From the NCBI GenBank assembly GCA_019746095.1, contig JAIESL010000057.1, positions 1 to 64,000 on the forward strand: 64,000 nucleotides of DNA, in the 5' to 3' direction. The notes below the pieces were generated by a model, which was given only the letters and a program-made list of their open reading frames with translations, was not told the origin of the DNA and searched no databases. This DNA is from Caulobacteraceae bacterium. GTDB taxonomy: Bacteria > Pseudomonadota > Alphaproteobacteria > Caulobacterales > Caulobacteraceae. This document shows, in pieces, positions 35,292 to 44,313 of this stretch. Every line of letters begins with the position of its first letter. Positions within the stretch are counted from its first letter, which is position 1. The position numbers and the translations under genes were made by a program.

Positions 35292-37721
35292 ATGCAGCGT
35301 GTCCGCCGCGCGCCCGATTTGGGAGCCTTGCGCTACCGGCTCCTGGCCGGTGCGGCCGCAATCGCGCTGGTCTCGTCGGCGGGTACGGCACAGGCACAGC
35401 AGGCACCGGTCGCCCCCGCACCCGTGCAGCCCTCTGCGGACGGGCTGCCGGCCGAAGCGGTCTATATCGAAGCAGATTCCGCCGCGCGGACCGGCGATGT
35501 GATCGCAGCGGAATCCGCCGGTGCCGATCGTGTTCTGGCCCGCTTCCGCGACGCGACCCTCCGCGCCGGTGCCGTCACCTATGACCTCGGCCTCGGCATT
35601 GCCACGGCGGACCGCCGCGTCGAGTTCACGGATCCCGAGGGCAATGTCGTCTTCGCCAGCCATCTGGAACTTGATTCGGACCTTCGCGCGGGCGCGGCCG
35701 TCGATTTCGCCACGCGTTTCCGCAACGGTGCCAGCCTGCTGGCCGCCACGGCGGTGCGCCGGAGCGAGAAGGTCAACGAGCTCAACTACGCCCTCTTCAC
35801 GCCCTGCCCGATCTGCGACGCCGACGGAAATCCGACAGAGCCGAGCATCGCCATCCAGGCGGAGAAGGTGGTGCAGGATGAGGCCCTGCGCGCGATCCTG
35901 TATCGCAATGCCGTGTTCCGGGTTGGCGGCGTGCCGGTGTTCTACATGCCGTTCTTTGCCCACCCCGATCCGACGGTCGTGCGGGCCTCGGGCTTCCTGG
36001 TGCCGATCCCCAGCTATGACGAGGGCCGCGGCCTGAGCCTTGAGATGCCCTATCTCCGGGTCATTTCGCCGTCCGAGGACTGGCTGATCAGCCCGCAGTT
36101 CAACACCGACGTAGCGCCCTTGCTGAATCTGCAATGGCGCCGTCGCCTGACCGACGGCCTGATCGTCGCGCGCGGGGGCTACACAAACGAACGCAGCTTC
36201 GGCGATTTCGACCTTGACGGTGACGGCGACGCCGAGAGCAACGTCAAATACGGCGACCGCACCAGCCGCAGCTATCTCCTGAGCCATGGCCGGTTCGATC
36301 CGGACGGCCCCTGGCGCTGGGGCTTCACCGCCGAGTGGGTGTCGGATAAGACCCTGTTCGACCGTTACGACATCCGTGACCCATACCAGGACAACGGTCT
36401 CTACTACGGCGACCAGCGCCGGCTGATCACCCAGCTCTATGCCGAGCGGCAGACCAACCGGTCCTATGTCTCGGTTGCCGCCTTCGCCCTGCAGAGCCTG
36501 CGGGTCACCCGCTTCGATCCCGTCACGCCGGCCTTGAACGAGTTCGAGGCGGACGGTGCCCTGCCCCTGGTGGCCCCGCTGATCGAGGCTCGGTGGGAGC
36601 CGTCCGGACCGGTTCTCGGCGGCCGCCTGCGTCTGCGCGGCTCGGCGGTCTCCCTGTATCGGGATGACTATGTCGGCGGCCCGGTGCTGCGTCCCGAAAT
36701 CATCCCGTCCGGGCCGACGCTCGGCCTGCCCGGCATCGACAGTCGTCGGGTCTCGGGCCAGGCCGAATGGCGCCGAGCCCTGGTCTCGCCCCTCGGCGTG
36801 CGGTGGGAGCCCTTCATCGACGTTCGCGCCGACATCTATTCGGTCGGTGACCTCCCGCCGATGCTTGGACAGGACAGCAAAGCCATACCGCGGGGCCGCG
36901 CCACCGCCGGGCTCGACATCAGCTATCCCCTCTACCGCCGGGTGAGCCCGGACGCCGATCTGGTCCTTGAGCCGATGGCCCAGTTTTCGGCATCGACCGG
37001 ATCAGACCTCGATCCGCGCATCCCGAACGAGGACAGCCAGACCCTGGAACTGGACGAAAGCTCCCTGTTCCGGATCGACCGCTTCCCCGGCTATGACCTG
37101 AGCGAAGGCGGGACGCGCCTGACCCTCGGGACCCGGGCCACCCTGCGCTGGGATGCGGGCCGGCAGGCCAGCCTGTTCATCGGCCGCAGCTATCGCGCCG
37201 ATGAGGAACCGGCCTTCCTGACCCCGATCCCCGACGCACCGGCGCAACTCTATGACCCGACCGGCCTGGCCGGCCAGTCGTCCGACTGGGTCGTACAGGG
37301 CAGTTTTTCGCCGTCGGACCGGATCCGCGGCTGGGGCCACGCCACGATCGACTCCTCGGGGGAAACCCGGCGGGCCGAGGCGGCCGTGGACGGGCGCTGG
37401 GGGCGCCGGAACCAGGCGACGGTCAGCTACATCGTCGATCGCTCCAATCCCCTCGCCGGGCCGCTCAATCGCAACTACGAATTCGTGCAACTGGCCGGCC
37501 AGCAGTTTGTCTATGGCAATTGGGGTGTCGCCGTCACAGGCATCGCCGATCTGGAACGGGACATCATCACCCGCTCGGAAGTCGGCCTCCTGTTCGACGA
37601 CGACTGCTTCCGCTTCGAGATCGGTTATCGGCGTGACAACACCCGGGTGCGTCCGACCGGACCATCCGAAGGGGTCTATGTGCGCCTAAACCTCGCCACT
37701 TTCGGCGGTACAGGGTATTGA
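35292..37721 (+). CDS. lptD: LPS-assembly outer membrane protein LptD
   Basis: LptD is the beta-barrel that inserts LPS into the outer leaflet with LptE. The 809-residue protein has a signal peptide (about 1-35, ending AQA-QQ), a short OstA/beta-taco domain (about 45-160) and a barrel whose first strands carry VFYMPFFAHPDPTVVRASGFLVP. Mature-region cysteines are C172, C175 (TPCPICD) and C772 (DDDCFRF), a different pattern from the four cysteines of E. coli LptD. The ATG at 35292 is preferred; a GTG at 35280 would add four residues. surA follows. Confidence 0.93.
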   Translation: MQRVRRAPDLGALRYRLLAGAAAIALVSSAGTAQAQQAPVAPAPVQPSADGLPAEAVYIEADSAARTGDVIAAESAGADRVLARFRDATLRAGAVTYDLGLGIATADRRVEFTDPEGNVVFASHLELDSDLRAGAAVDFATRFRNGASLLAATAVRRSEKVNELNYALFTPCPICDADGNPTEPSIAIQAEKVVQDEALRAILYRNAVFRVGGVPVFYMPFFAHPDPTVVRASGFLVPIPSYDEGRGLSLEMPYLRVISPSEDWLISPQFNTDVAPLLNLQWRRRLTDGLIVARGGYTNERSFGDFDLDGDGDAESNVKYGDRTSRSYLLSHGRFDPDGPWRWGFTAEWVSDKTLFDRYDIRDPYQDNGLYYGDQRRLITQLYAERQTNRSYVSVAAFALQSLRVTRFDPVTPALNEFEADGALPLVAPLIEARWEPSGPVLGGRLRLRGSAVSLYRDDYVGGPVLRPEIIPSGPTLGLPGIDSRRVSGQAEWRRALVSPLGVRWEPFIDVRADIYSVGDLPPMLGQDSKAIPRGRATAGLDISYPLYRRVSPDADLVLEPMAQFSASTGSDLDPRIPNEDSQTLELDESSLFRIDRFPGYDLSEGGTRLTLGTRATLRWDAGRQASLFIGRSYRADEEPAFLTPIPDAPAQLYDPTGLAGQSSDWVVQGSFSPSDRIRGWGHATIDSSGETRRAEAAVDGRWGRRNQATVSYIVDRSNPLAGPLNRNYEFVQLAGQQFVYGNWGVAVTGIADLERDIITRSEVGLLFDDDCFRFEIGYRRDNTRVRPTGPSEGVYVRLNLATFGGTGY

Positions 37722-37820
37722 CGCAGCGACGGGCGCTGACGGCCGCGCTGCCCAGGGGTATGCGGTCCGCAAATCCGGAACAGAATCCGGACCAGCACCG
37801 CTTGAGGAATCAGGACTGAC

Positions 37821-39158
37821 ATGGGTTTGCAGCGTTACATGACGGGCGTGGCGATCGCCGCCCTCCTGGCCGGTCAGGCCATGGCCCAGACCGCGCCTCC
37901 GGCACAGCCGGCGGCCGCCGGCACCTTGAATCCCGCCGCCGAGGCCGCCCCGGCCGCCCCCCCGGCCGCACCGGCGTTCCAGATGTCGGACGGCATCCTG
38001 GCCACGGTCAATGACAGTGTCATCACCGGGTTCGACCTCCGCCAGCGCATGTTGCTGGTGATCGCCATGACCCAGGTCCAGCCGACTCCGGAGAACATCC
38101 CGGCCATCCAGCAGCAGGCCCTGAACGCCCTCGTGGACGAGCGGCTGCAGGTCCAGGAGCTGGCCAAGTACGAAGACCTCGTCGTCAGCGACCAGGAGGT
38201 TGAGGCGGAAATCGCTTCCATGGCCCAGGAGGTCGGTGCCTCGCCCCAGGCCTATGTCGAATTCCTGGCCCAGGGCGGCATCCGCCCCACAACCCTGCGC
38301 GAACAGGTCCGGACCCAGATCGGCTGGTCGCAGCTGGTCGGGGGGCGCTTCCAGAGCCGGGCCCGCGTCAGCCGGGCCGCCGTCAACGCTGCCCTGCGGC
38401 AGGTGTCCGAAGCCGCCACGAAGAAGCAGTATCTGATCGGCGAAATCTATATCGAGTCCGCCCGCGTCGGCGGCCAGCAGGCGGCGCTGAACGGTGCCAA
38501 CCAACTGGTACAGCAGATGGTCCAGGGCGCACCCTTCCAGGCCGTGGCACAGCAGTTTTCCGCAGCTCCGTCGGCCACGCGCGGTGGTGACGCCGGCTGG
38601 GTTGTGGAAGGCACCATGCAGCCGGCCTTGCAGCAGGCCCTTGACCAGCTCGCCGTCGGACAGCTGTCGCGGCCGATCCCGGTCGATGGCGGCGTCTACA
38701 TCATCTACATGCGCGACAAGCGCGACGGGGCTTCGGCCAGTCTGGTGCAGATCAAGCAGGTGATGATCGAGCTGCCGGAAACGGCCACCGACTCCGATGT
38801 GGCCGCGGCAACCCAGCGGCTGGAGGCCCTGCGGCCGCAGCTCTCCTGCGACAGCATGCTGGCCCGCGCGACGTCCGAACAGGGTCTGCTCGGCGCCGAT
38901 CTGGGCGAGGCCGATGTGCAGAACCTGGCCCCGCAGTTCCAGCAGGTCGCCCGCTCGGCGGAGGTCGGCTCGGTGAGCACGCCGGTGCGCACCCCGCTGG
39001 GTGTCCACCTGCTGGGCGTCTGCGGTCGCCGCGTCGGCGGCACCGAGGCCCCGAATCCGCAGGAAATCGAGAACACCCTGTTCCGTGCCAACCTCGCCAC
39101 CCTCGGCCGCCGCTACATGCGCGACCTGCGCGAGGACGCCCTTATCGAGTACAAGTGA
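37821..39158 (+). CDS. surA: periplasmic SurA-like peptidyl-prolyl isomerase chaperone
   Basis: SurA escorts outer-membrane proteins, LptD among them, through the periplasm. The 445-residue protein has a signal peptide (about 1-22), a Pro/Ala-rich linker (about 23-52), the N-terminal chaperone module (about 55-195, ILATVNDSVITGFDLRQRM and ALVDERLQVQELAK) and one or two parvulin-like domains (about 205-400). The first retains YLIGEIYIES and GDAGWV. The lptD-surA-pdxA-rsmA order is conserved with enterobacteria. Its TGA overlaps the pdxA ATG by one base. Confidence 0.9.
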   Translation: MGLQRYMTGVAIAALLAGQAMAQTAPPAQPAAAGTLNPAAEAAPAAPPAAPAFQMSDGILATVNDSVITGFDLRQRMLLVIAMTQVQPTPENIPAIQQQALNALVDERLQVQELAKYEDLVVSDQEVEAEIASMAQEVGASPQAYVEFLAQGGIRPTTLREQVRTQIGWSQLVGGRFQSRARVSRAAVNAALRQVSEAATKKQYLIGEIYIESARVGGQQAALNGANQLVQQMVQGAPFQAVAQQFSAAPSATRGGDAGWVVEGTMQPALQQALDQLAVGQLSRPIPVDGGVYIIYMRDKRDGASASLVQIKQVMIELPETATDSDVAAATQRLEALRPQLSCDSMLARATSEQGLLGADLGEADVQNLAPQFQQVARSAEVGSVSTPVRTPLGVHLLGVCGRRVGGTEAPNPQEIENTLFRANLATLGRRYMRDLREDALIEYK

Positions 39159-40171
39159 TGACCGTCGGCACCGCGCCGCTGGCCCTGTCCATGGGCGAGC
39201 CGGCGGGCGTGGGGCCGGAAATCATCGCCCGGGCCTGGGCCGCCCTGAGAGCCGAAGGTCCGGCCTTTGTCATCATCGGCGACGCGGCCCTGCTGCGAAC
39301 TCAGGGACAGCCGGTTGAAACGGTCCTGTCCGCCGCTGAGGCCCCCGCCGTCTTCGGCCGGGCCATCCCGGTGCTCGACAGCCCCCTGCCCGCCGCCGTG
39401 ACGCCCGGCCGGCCCGAGCCGGCCAATGCCGGCGCCGTGGCCGACTGGATCGAGCAGGCGGTGAACCTCGCCCTCTCCGGCGAGGCGTCGGGCGTCGTCA
39501 CGGCTCCCATCGCCAAGGCCCCCCTCTATGCCGCCGGCTTCCGCTTTCCCGGCCATACGGAGTTCATCGCCGAACTGACCGCCGACGTTCCATTCGCCGG
39601 GACGCGCGGCCCGGTGATGATGCTGACCGCGCGGGACCTGAGAGCCTGTCTCGTGACCATCCATACGCCGCTGGCCGAGGTGCCCGAACTGGTCACAGCC
39701 GAGCGCGTCTGCCGCACCGCCCGGGTCGTCCATGAGGCGATGCGACGCGATTTCGGCCTCGCAGCCCCCCGCCTGGCCCTGGCCGCCCTGAACCCCCATG
39801 CGGGCGAGAGCGGCTCGATCGGCCTGGAGGAGATCGAGGTGCTGATCCCCGCCGCCAGGGCCCTGCGCGAAGAGGGCATCGCCATCTCGGACCCCAGGCC
39901 CGCCGACACCCTGTTCCACGACGAGGCGCGGGCGACCTATGACGCGGTCCTGTGCCTGTACCACGACCAGGCCCTGATCCCGGTCAAGACGCTGGACTTC
40001 TGGGGCGGGGTCAACACGACCCTGGGCCTGCCGGTGATCCGCACCTCACCCGACCACGGCACCGGCTTCGACATCGCCGGCAGGGGCATTGCACGGGCCG
40101 ACAGCCTGATCGCGGCGATCCGGCTGGCGGGAACGATGGCGGCCGCGCGCGCGAGAGTGATTAGTGGTTAG
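39158..40171 (+). CDS. pdxA: 4-hydroxythreonine-4-phosphate dehydrogenase
   Basis: PdxA oxidises 4-phosphohydroxy-L-threonine in pyridoxal phosphate synthesis. The 337-residue protein shows MGEPAGVGPEI at the start and metal-binding histidines in GHTEFIAELT, CLVTIHTPL and CLYHDQALIPVKTL, with NPHAGESG between them. The ATG at 39158 (TGATG with surA) is chosen over a GTG one codon earlier. The last codons (Val-Ile-Ser-Gly-stop) are encoded by a TTAGTGG repeat element, so the natural C-terminus has probably been replaced by a few repeat-derived residues. Confidence 0.95.
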   Translation: MTVGTAPLALSMGEPAGVGPEIIARAWAALRAEGPAFVIIGDAALLRTQGQPVETVLSAAEAPAVFGRAIPVLDSPLPAAVTPGRPEPANAGAVADWIEQAVNLALSGEASGVVTAPIAKAPLYAAGFRFPGHTEFIAELTADVPFAGTRGPVMMLTARDLRACLVTIHTPLAEVPELVTAERVCRTARVVHEAMRRDFGLAAPRLALAALNPHAGESGSIGLEEIEVLIPAARALREEGIAISDPRPADTLFHDEARATYDAVLCLYHDQALIPVKTLDFWGGVNTTLGLPVIRTSPDHGTGFDIAGRGIARADSLIAAIRLAGTMAAARARVISG

Positions 40172-40270
40172 TGGTTAGTGGCTGGCCGACGCCGGGGCGA
40201 TGGCACGGTCCGCGCCGCCCTTCCGCTGGCGTCGAGGCCGCAATCACTATCCACTAACCACTCACCACTT
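40157..40270. repeat. palindromic element of TTAGTGG heptamers overlapping pdxA end
   Basis: The left arm (40157-40181) holds three TTAGTGG units and the right arm (40242-40270) their inverse complement with small changes. An inner inverted repeat CGACGCC/GGCGTCG lies between (about 40187 and 40228). The left arm supplies the final codons and TAG of pdxA, and the right arm ends 20 nt before rsmA. A related element is at 46897-47020. Confidence 0.8.
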
Positions 40271-40290
40271 CTCCCGGCTATGACACACCG

Positions 40291-41172
40291 GTGAACCCCT
40301 CCGACCTCCCCTCCCTTCGCGAAACCCTCGACGCCCACGGCCTGCTGGCGAAGAAGAGTTTCGGCCAGCATTTCCTGCTGGACCTGAATGTCACCCGCAA
40401 GATCGTGCGGCTGGCCGGACCGTTCGGGGGGCGGGCCGTAATCGAGGTCGGTCCCGGTCCCGGCGGCCTGACCCGCGCCCTGCTGGAGAGCGACGCCGGC
40501 AAGGTGGTGCTGGTCGAGAAGGATCCGCGCTTCCTGCCCCTGCTGGCCGAGCTGGACGACGGATCCGGACGGCTGGCCGTGATCGAGGCCGACGCCCTGA
40601 AGGTGCGCGAGGCCGAGCTGGTCGAGGGACCGGCCCATGTGGTGTCCAACCTGCCCTACAATGTCGGCACGCCCCTGCTGATCAAATGGCTGACGGGGCC
40701 CTGGACGCCGCACGCCCTGACCCTGATGTTCCAGAAGGAGGTCGCCGAGCGGATCGTCGCGGCGCCCGGGGACGACGCCTATGGCCGGCTGGCCGTCATC
40801 GCCCAGGCGGTGTGCGAGGCCCGGCTGGTCATGCACCTGCCCGCCGCCGCCTTCACCCCCCCGCCCAAGGTGGCCAGCGCCGTCGTGCATCTGGTCCCGC
40901 GCGAGGACCGGCCGGAGCGGACCCTGCTGACAGCGCTGGAACGGGTCACGGCGGCAGCCTTCGGCCAGAGGCGCAAGATGCTGCGCTCGAGCCTGAAGAC
41001 GCTGGGCGGTGCCGACCTGTGCGAGGCGGCCGGGCTGGAAGCCGATGTCCGGGCGGAAGTGGTCGACGGGGCCGGCTTCCTGCGGCTGGCCCGCGCGGTG
41101 GCCGGCCAGCCGGTCGAACGCCCCGGCGCCGAGGGGGACGGCGTCACCCTCGTCCGGCGCAAGCGGACCTGA
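40291..41172 (+). CDS. rsmA: 16S rRNA dimethyladenosine transferase RsmA (KsgA)
   Basis: RsmA dimethylates two adjacent adenines at the 3' end of 16S rRNA. The 293-residue protein contains KKSFGQHFLLD, the SAM-binding EVGPGPGGLTRALL and the catalytic NLPYNVGTPLL. It starts at a GTG; the N-terminal residues before AKKSFGQ fit the family length. It belongs to the lptD-surA-pdxA-rsmA order but is separated from pdxA by a palindromic repeat element, which might reduce read-through. Confidence 0.95.
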   Translation: MNPSDLPSLRETLDAHGLLAKKSFGQHFLLDLNVTRKIVRLAGPFGGRAVIEVGPGPGGLTRALLESDAGKVVLVEKDPRFLPLLAELDDGSGRLAVIEADALKVREAELVEGPAHVVSNLPYNVGTPLLIKWLTGPWTPHALTLMFQKEVAERIVAAPGDDAYGRLAVIAQAVCEARLVMHLPAAAFTPPPKVASAVVHLVPREDRPERTLLTALERVTAAAFGQRRKMLRSSLKTLGGADLCEAAGLEADVRAEVVDGAGFLRLARAVAGQPVERPGAEGDGVTLVRRKRT

Positions 41173-41263
41173 GCGGGGGCCGGGCTCCGTAATAGTCCTC
41201 GGTAGTCGGCAACCGCAGCCCCGGCGTAGCGTTCACAGGCCCCTGAAGGACTGGAGACGCCCG

Positions 41264-41662
41264 ATGATCATTTCCCCCGGAACCCTCGTGGCCGTCGTCG
41301 ACGGCGAGAAGCTGGCACTGTTCGAAAACACCGGACATCTGTCGATCAGCCTGACGCCCCGGGCGATGCCGCACGTGGCCGAGCGTGCCTCGGGGACGGC
41401 CGGACATACGTCCAGCAGCGCCAATCCCGACAATGACACCCAGGCCGAGGACGGTTTCGCCATGGGCGTCGCCGAGGTGCTGAACCGGCTGGTCCTCGAC
41501 CACAAGGTCGAAAGCCTGCTGGTCATTGCCGCGCCCCGGACCCTGGGTCAGTTGCGCAAGGGCTGGCACAAGGAGACCGCGGCGCGGGTGGTCGGCGAGA
41601 TCGCCAAGGACCTGACCGGGCATTCCCCGGACCAGATCGCGGCGGCGATTCACAAGGCGTAG
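41264..41662 (+). CDS. host attachment family protein
   Basis: This 132-residue soluble protein fits the family named host attachment protein (COG5622-like). It has an early VAVVDGEKLALFEN segment and the C-terminal half AAPRTLGQLRKGW, RVVGEIAKDLTGHSPDQI. The family fold is related to eRF1-like domains; the name comes from early reports in plant-associated bacteria and the molecular role is unclear. GGAG lies 7 nt before the ATG. It stands alone between rsmA and the convergent gmk gene. Confidence 0.85.
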   Translation: MIISPGTLVAVVDGEKLALFENTGHLSISLTPRAMPHVAERASGTAGHTSSSANPDNDTQAEDGFAMGVAEVLNRLVLDHKVESLLVIAAPRTLGQLRKGWHKETAARVVGEIAKDLTGHSPDQIAAAIHKA

Positions 41663-41697
41663 GCGCTTCCGGCCGGAGCCGGGAAGGACCGGCCCCC

Positions 41698-42339
41698 TCA
41701 GACCGCCTCGTTCAGCAGGGTGTCCTTGTAGGCCTGGACCCAGATGTTGCGGAAACGGCGGCTGCGCTCGGCGTGGTAGATGTGCGCCAGCTCGGCATAG
41801 CTGCGGTCGAAGTCGTCGTTGACGAGGACATAGTCGAAGTCGCCGCAGTGCTCGATCTCGCCCTTGGCGTTGTGGATGCGGCGTTCGATGACCTCGTCGG
41901 CATCCTGCGACCGGGTGACCAGGCGACGACGGAGTTCCTCGAGGCTGGGCGGCAGGATGAAGACGCGGACGGCGTCCTCCGGGCATTTTTCCGCAATGTC
42001 CCGGGCCCCCTGCCAGTCGATGTCGAACAGGACGTCGCGCCCCTCGGACAGGGCCCGTTCGATCGGGGCGCGGGGGCTGCCGTAGCGGGCCCCGTGGACG
42101 TCGGCCCATTCGAGGAAGGCATCGGCGTCGATCAGGCGCTGGAATTCCTCGGCGTCGACGTAATGATAGTCGCGGTCGGCGACCTCGCCGGGCCGGATGC
42201 CGCGGGTGGTCATGGAGATGGACAGCTCCAGCCCGCCGTGGTCGGCCATCAGGCGGCGGCACAGGCTGGTCTTGCCCGCCCCCGAGGGGCTGGCCACGAT
42301 CAGCATCACACCGCGGCGGGGGTGGCGTTCACTCGACAT
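41698..42339 (-). CDS. gmk: guanylate kinase
   Basis: Gmk phosphorylates GMP to GDP with ATP. The 213-residue protein has the P-loop SPSGAGKTS (about 17-25), the GMP-binding TTRGIRPGEV with YHYVD, and the catalytic FDIDWQGARDI. It is the last gene of the fabF-mltG-yicC-gmk run on the minus strand and overlaps yicC by 11 nt. The mltG-yicC-gmk adjacency is frequent in alphaproteobacteria. Confidence 0.96.
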   Translation of the reverse strand: MSSERHPRRGVMLIVASPSGAGKTSLCRRLMADHGGLELSISMTTRGIRPGEVADRDYHYVDAEEFQRLIDADAFLEWADVHGARYGSPRAPIERALSEGRDVLFDIDWQGARDIAEKCPEDAVRVFILPPSLEELRRRLVTRSQDADEVIERRIHNAKGEIEHCGDFDYVLVNDDFDRSYAELAHIYHAERSRRFRNIWVQAYKDTLLNEAV

Positions 42340-43213
42340 TCTGGACCTGTTCGCGCAGCTGTTCGATCACGGCCTTGAGCTCGAGGCCGATTCCGGTGAG
42401 CGGGGTCGTAGCCGATTTCGAGCAGAGGGTGTTCGCCTCCCTCATGAATTCCTGCATCAGGAAGTCGAGTTTCCGCCCGGCGGGGGGTTGCTGCAACAGG
42501 GCCCGGGCCGAGGAAACGTGGGCGGTGAGCCGGTCCAGCTCCTCGCGGACATCGGCCTTGGTCGCAAGAGAGGCGGCCTCGAGGAATATCCGGTCCTCGA
42601 GCCCGGGCGCGTCGGGGGCCAGTTCGCTCATGCGGCGAGCGAAACGCTCGCGGATCGCGGCGGTCTGTGCGGTGGCTTCCGTCTCGGCCGCGGCGGTCAG
42701 GGCGGCGATCCGGTCGATGAAGTCGGTGACCACCGGCAGGAGCTGGGAACCCTCGCGCTCCCGGAACAGTTTCAGGGCGTCCAGAGCCTGGTCGATCGAG
42801 GCGGCCATGGCGGCCTCGACGGCGGCGTGGCCCTCGGGGTCGTCGACCACTTCGGGGGCCTCCAGCACCCCGCGCAGGGACAGCAGTCCGTCGGCGGACG
42901 GCGGGGTCGCCCCCTCCTCCGCCAACTGGTTGGCCAGAACCAGATAGCGGGCGAGGATGTCCTGATTGACCTTGAGCGCAGCCGCACCCGGATCGGCGCG
43001 CTTGGCCTGGATACCGAGGGTGACCTGACCGCGGCTGAGCCGGGCCTGGGCGGCGCTCTTGGCATGGCGCTCGAGGCTGTCAAAGCCCGGCGGGCCGCGG
43101 AAGCGGACCTCCAGGTTGCGGCCGTTGACCGAGCGGGCCTCGACCGACCAGCTCCAGTCCTCTGCCGCGCCGTCGGCCCGACCGAAGCCGGTCATGCCGG
43201 AGATGACGCTCAT
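42329..43213 (-). CDS. yicC: YicC family endoribonuclease
   Basis: This 294-residue protein has the two YicC regions: the N-terminal YicC_N-like part beginning SGMTGFGRADG and ending near residue 160, and the C-terminal DUF1732 part with RFARRMSELAP and KLDFLMQEFMREANTLCSKS. YicC proteins were described as endoribonucleases that act on small RNAs in E. coli. The length is normal. The start overlaps the mltG stop by ATGA and the end overlaps gmk. Confidence 0.93.
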   Translation of the reverse strand: MSVISGMTGFGRADGAAEDWSWSVEARSVNGRNLEVRFRGPPGFDSLERHAKSAAQARLSRGQVTLGIQAKRADPGAAALKVNQDILARYLVLANQLAEEGATPPSADGLLSLRGVLEAPEVVDDPEGHAAVEAAMAASIDQALDALKLFREREGSQLLPVVTDFIDRIAALTAAAETEATAQTAAIRERFARRMSELAPDAPGLEDRIFLEAASLATKADVREELDRLTAHVSSARALLQQPPAGRKLDFLMQEFMREANTLCSKSATTPLTGIGLELKAVIEQLREQVQNVE

Positions 43214-44313
43214 CCGGCGGGGGCCGGGGCGGGCACGGTGATCACGCGGGCACCGGGAGGAACGGCCGTGCCGGCGGGCTCGGCCGGCGCGGGGACGGGC
43301 TCCGGCGGCAGACCCGCCCGACGTCGCTCGATCTCGCGCCAGCGGGCCACATTGGCGAGGTGCTCCTCATAGGTCCGGGCAAAGGCGTGGCCGCCCGAGC
43401 CGTCGGCGACGAAGAAGATGTCGGACGTCGACGGCGGGTTCAGCACGGCGGCGACGGCATCGCGGCCGGGGTTGGAAATGGCGGTCGGGGGCAGGCCGTC
43501 GATCTGATAGGTGTTCCACGGATTGGGCCGGTCCAGCTCGGACCGCCTCAGGCCCCGGCGAAGCGGCACACCCTTGGTGAGGCCGTATTCGATCGTGGGA
43601 TCGCTCTCCAGACGCATGCCGGTCCGGAGACGGTTGGTGAAGACGGCGGCGACGCGGGGGCGTTCAGCGGCGAGACCGGTCTCCTTCTCGACGATAGAGG
43701 CCAGGATCATGGCCTCCTCGGGGGTCCGCACGACGGTGGCGGGACCGCGGGCGGCCCAGAGGCGGGCGAGGTTCTCGTCCCGGGCCCGGCGCATGCGGGC
43801 GATGACCGAGGAGCGGGTGTCGCCACGGCTGATCTCATAGGTGTCGGGCCAGAGACTGGCCTCCTCGGGAATGGCGTCGATGGTCCCCGTCAGAATGGTC
43901 TGTTTGTTCAGGATCTCGACCGCCTGGGCCGAGGACCAGCCTTCCGGCAGGGTGACGTAGTGGCGGACCACCCGGCCCTGGACCAGCAGGACCAGGACGG
44001 AGCGGAGCGAGGCCTTGCTCGGCACCTCATATTCGCCCGCACGCAGCTTGCGGTCGGCCCCCGTCAGGGTGGCGGCGGCCTTGAACATGTCGGTCGAGCG
44101 GATCACCCCGGCCGACTTCAGGGTGGCGGCGATGGCGCTGACCCCGGCCCCGCTGGGCAGGCTGATGACGGTCGACTCACCCTCGCGCGCCGCCGGGCCG
44201 GGCGCGTAGAAGACACTCCAGGCCGCGATCAGGGCGATGATCAGGAAGGTGCTGAAGGTCGCCGTGGCGGCCAGAAAGGCGGTCTTTCGACCCGAGAGCG
44301 GTGCCTTCGACAT
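43210..44313 (-). CDS. mltG: endolytic transglycosylase MltG
   Basis: MltG cleaves nascent peptidoglycan glycan strands at the membrane and ends their polymerisation. The 367-residue protein has a single N-terminal transmembrane helix (about 12-33), a LysM-like segment (about 45-110) and the YceG catalytic domain. Its Glu lies in ASIVEKETGLAAERP, and ESDPTIEYGL and TYQIDGLPPTAISNPG follow. The C-terminus is Pro/Ala-rich. It overlaps fabF by one base (TGATG) and yicC by four. The fabF-mltG pairing is conserved (in E. coli the order is fabF-pabC-mltG). Confidence 0.94.
   Translation of the reverse strand: MSKAPLSGRKTAFLAATATFSTFLIIALIAAWSVFYAPGPAAREGESTVISLPSGAGVSAIAATLKSAGVIRSTDMFKAAATLTGADRKLRAGEYEVPSKASLRSVLVLLVQGRVVRHYVTLPEGWSSAQAVEILNKQTILTGTIDAIPEEASLWPDTYEISRGDTRSSVIARMRRARDENLARLWAARGPATVVRTPEEAMILASIVEKETGLAAERPRVAAVFTNRLRTGMRLESDPTIEYGLTKGVPLRRGLRRSELDRPNPWNTYQIDGLPPTAISNPGRDAVAAVLNPPSTSDIFFVADGSGGHAFARTYEEHLANVARWREIERRRAGLPPEPVPAPAEPAGTAVPPGARVITVPAPAPAG

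Noticed and set aside
40157-40270. TTAGTGG repeats as a CRISPR or tandem-repeat array
   Set aside because: Units are 7 nt with no spacers and the second set is inverted; there are no cas genes.
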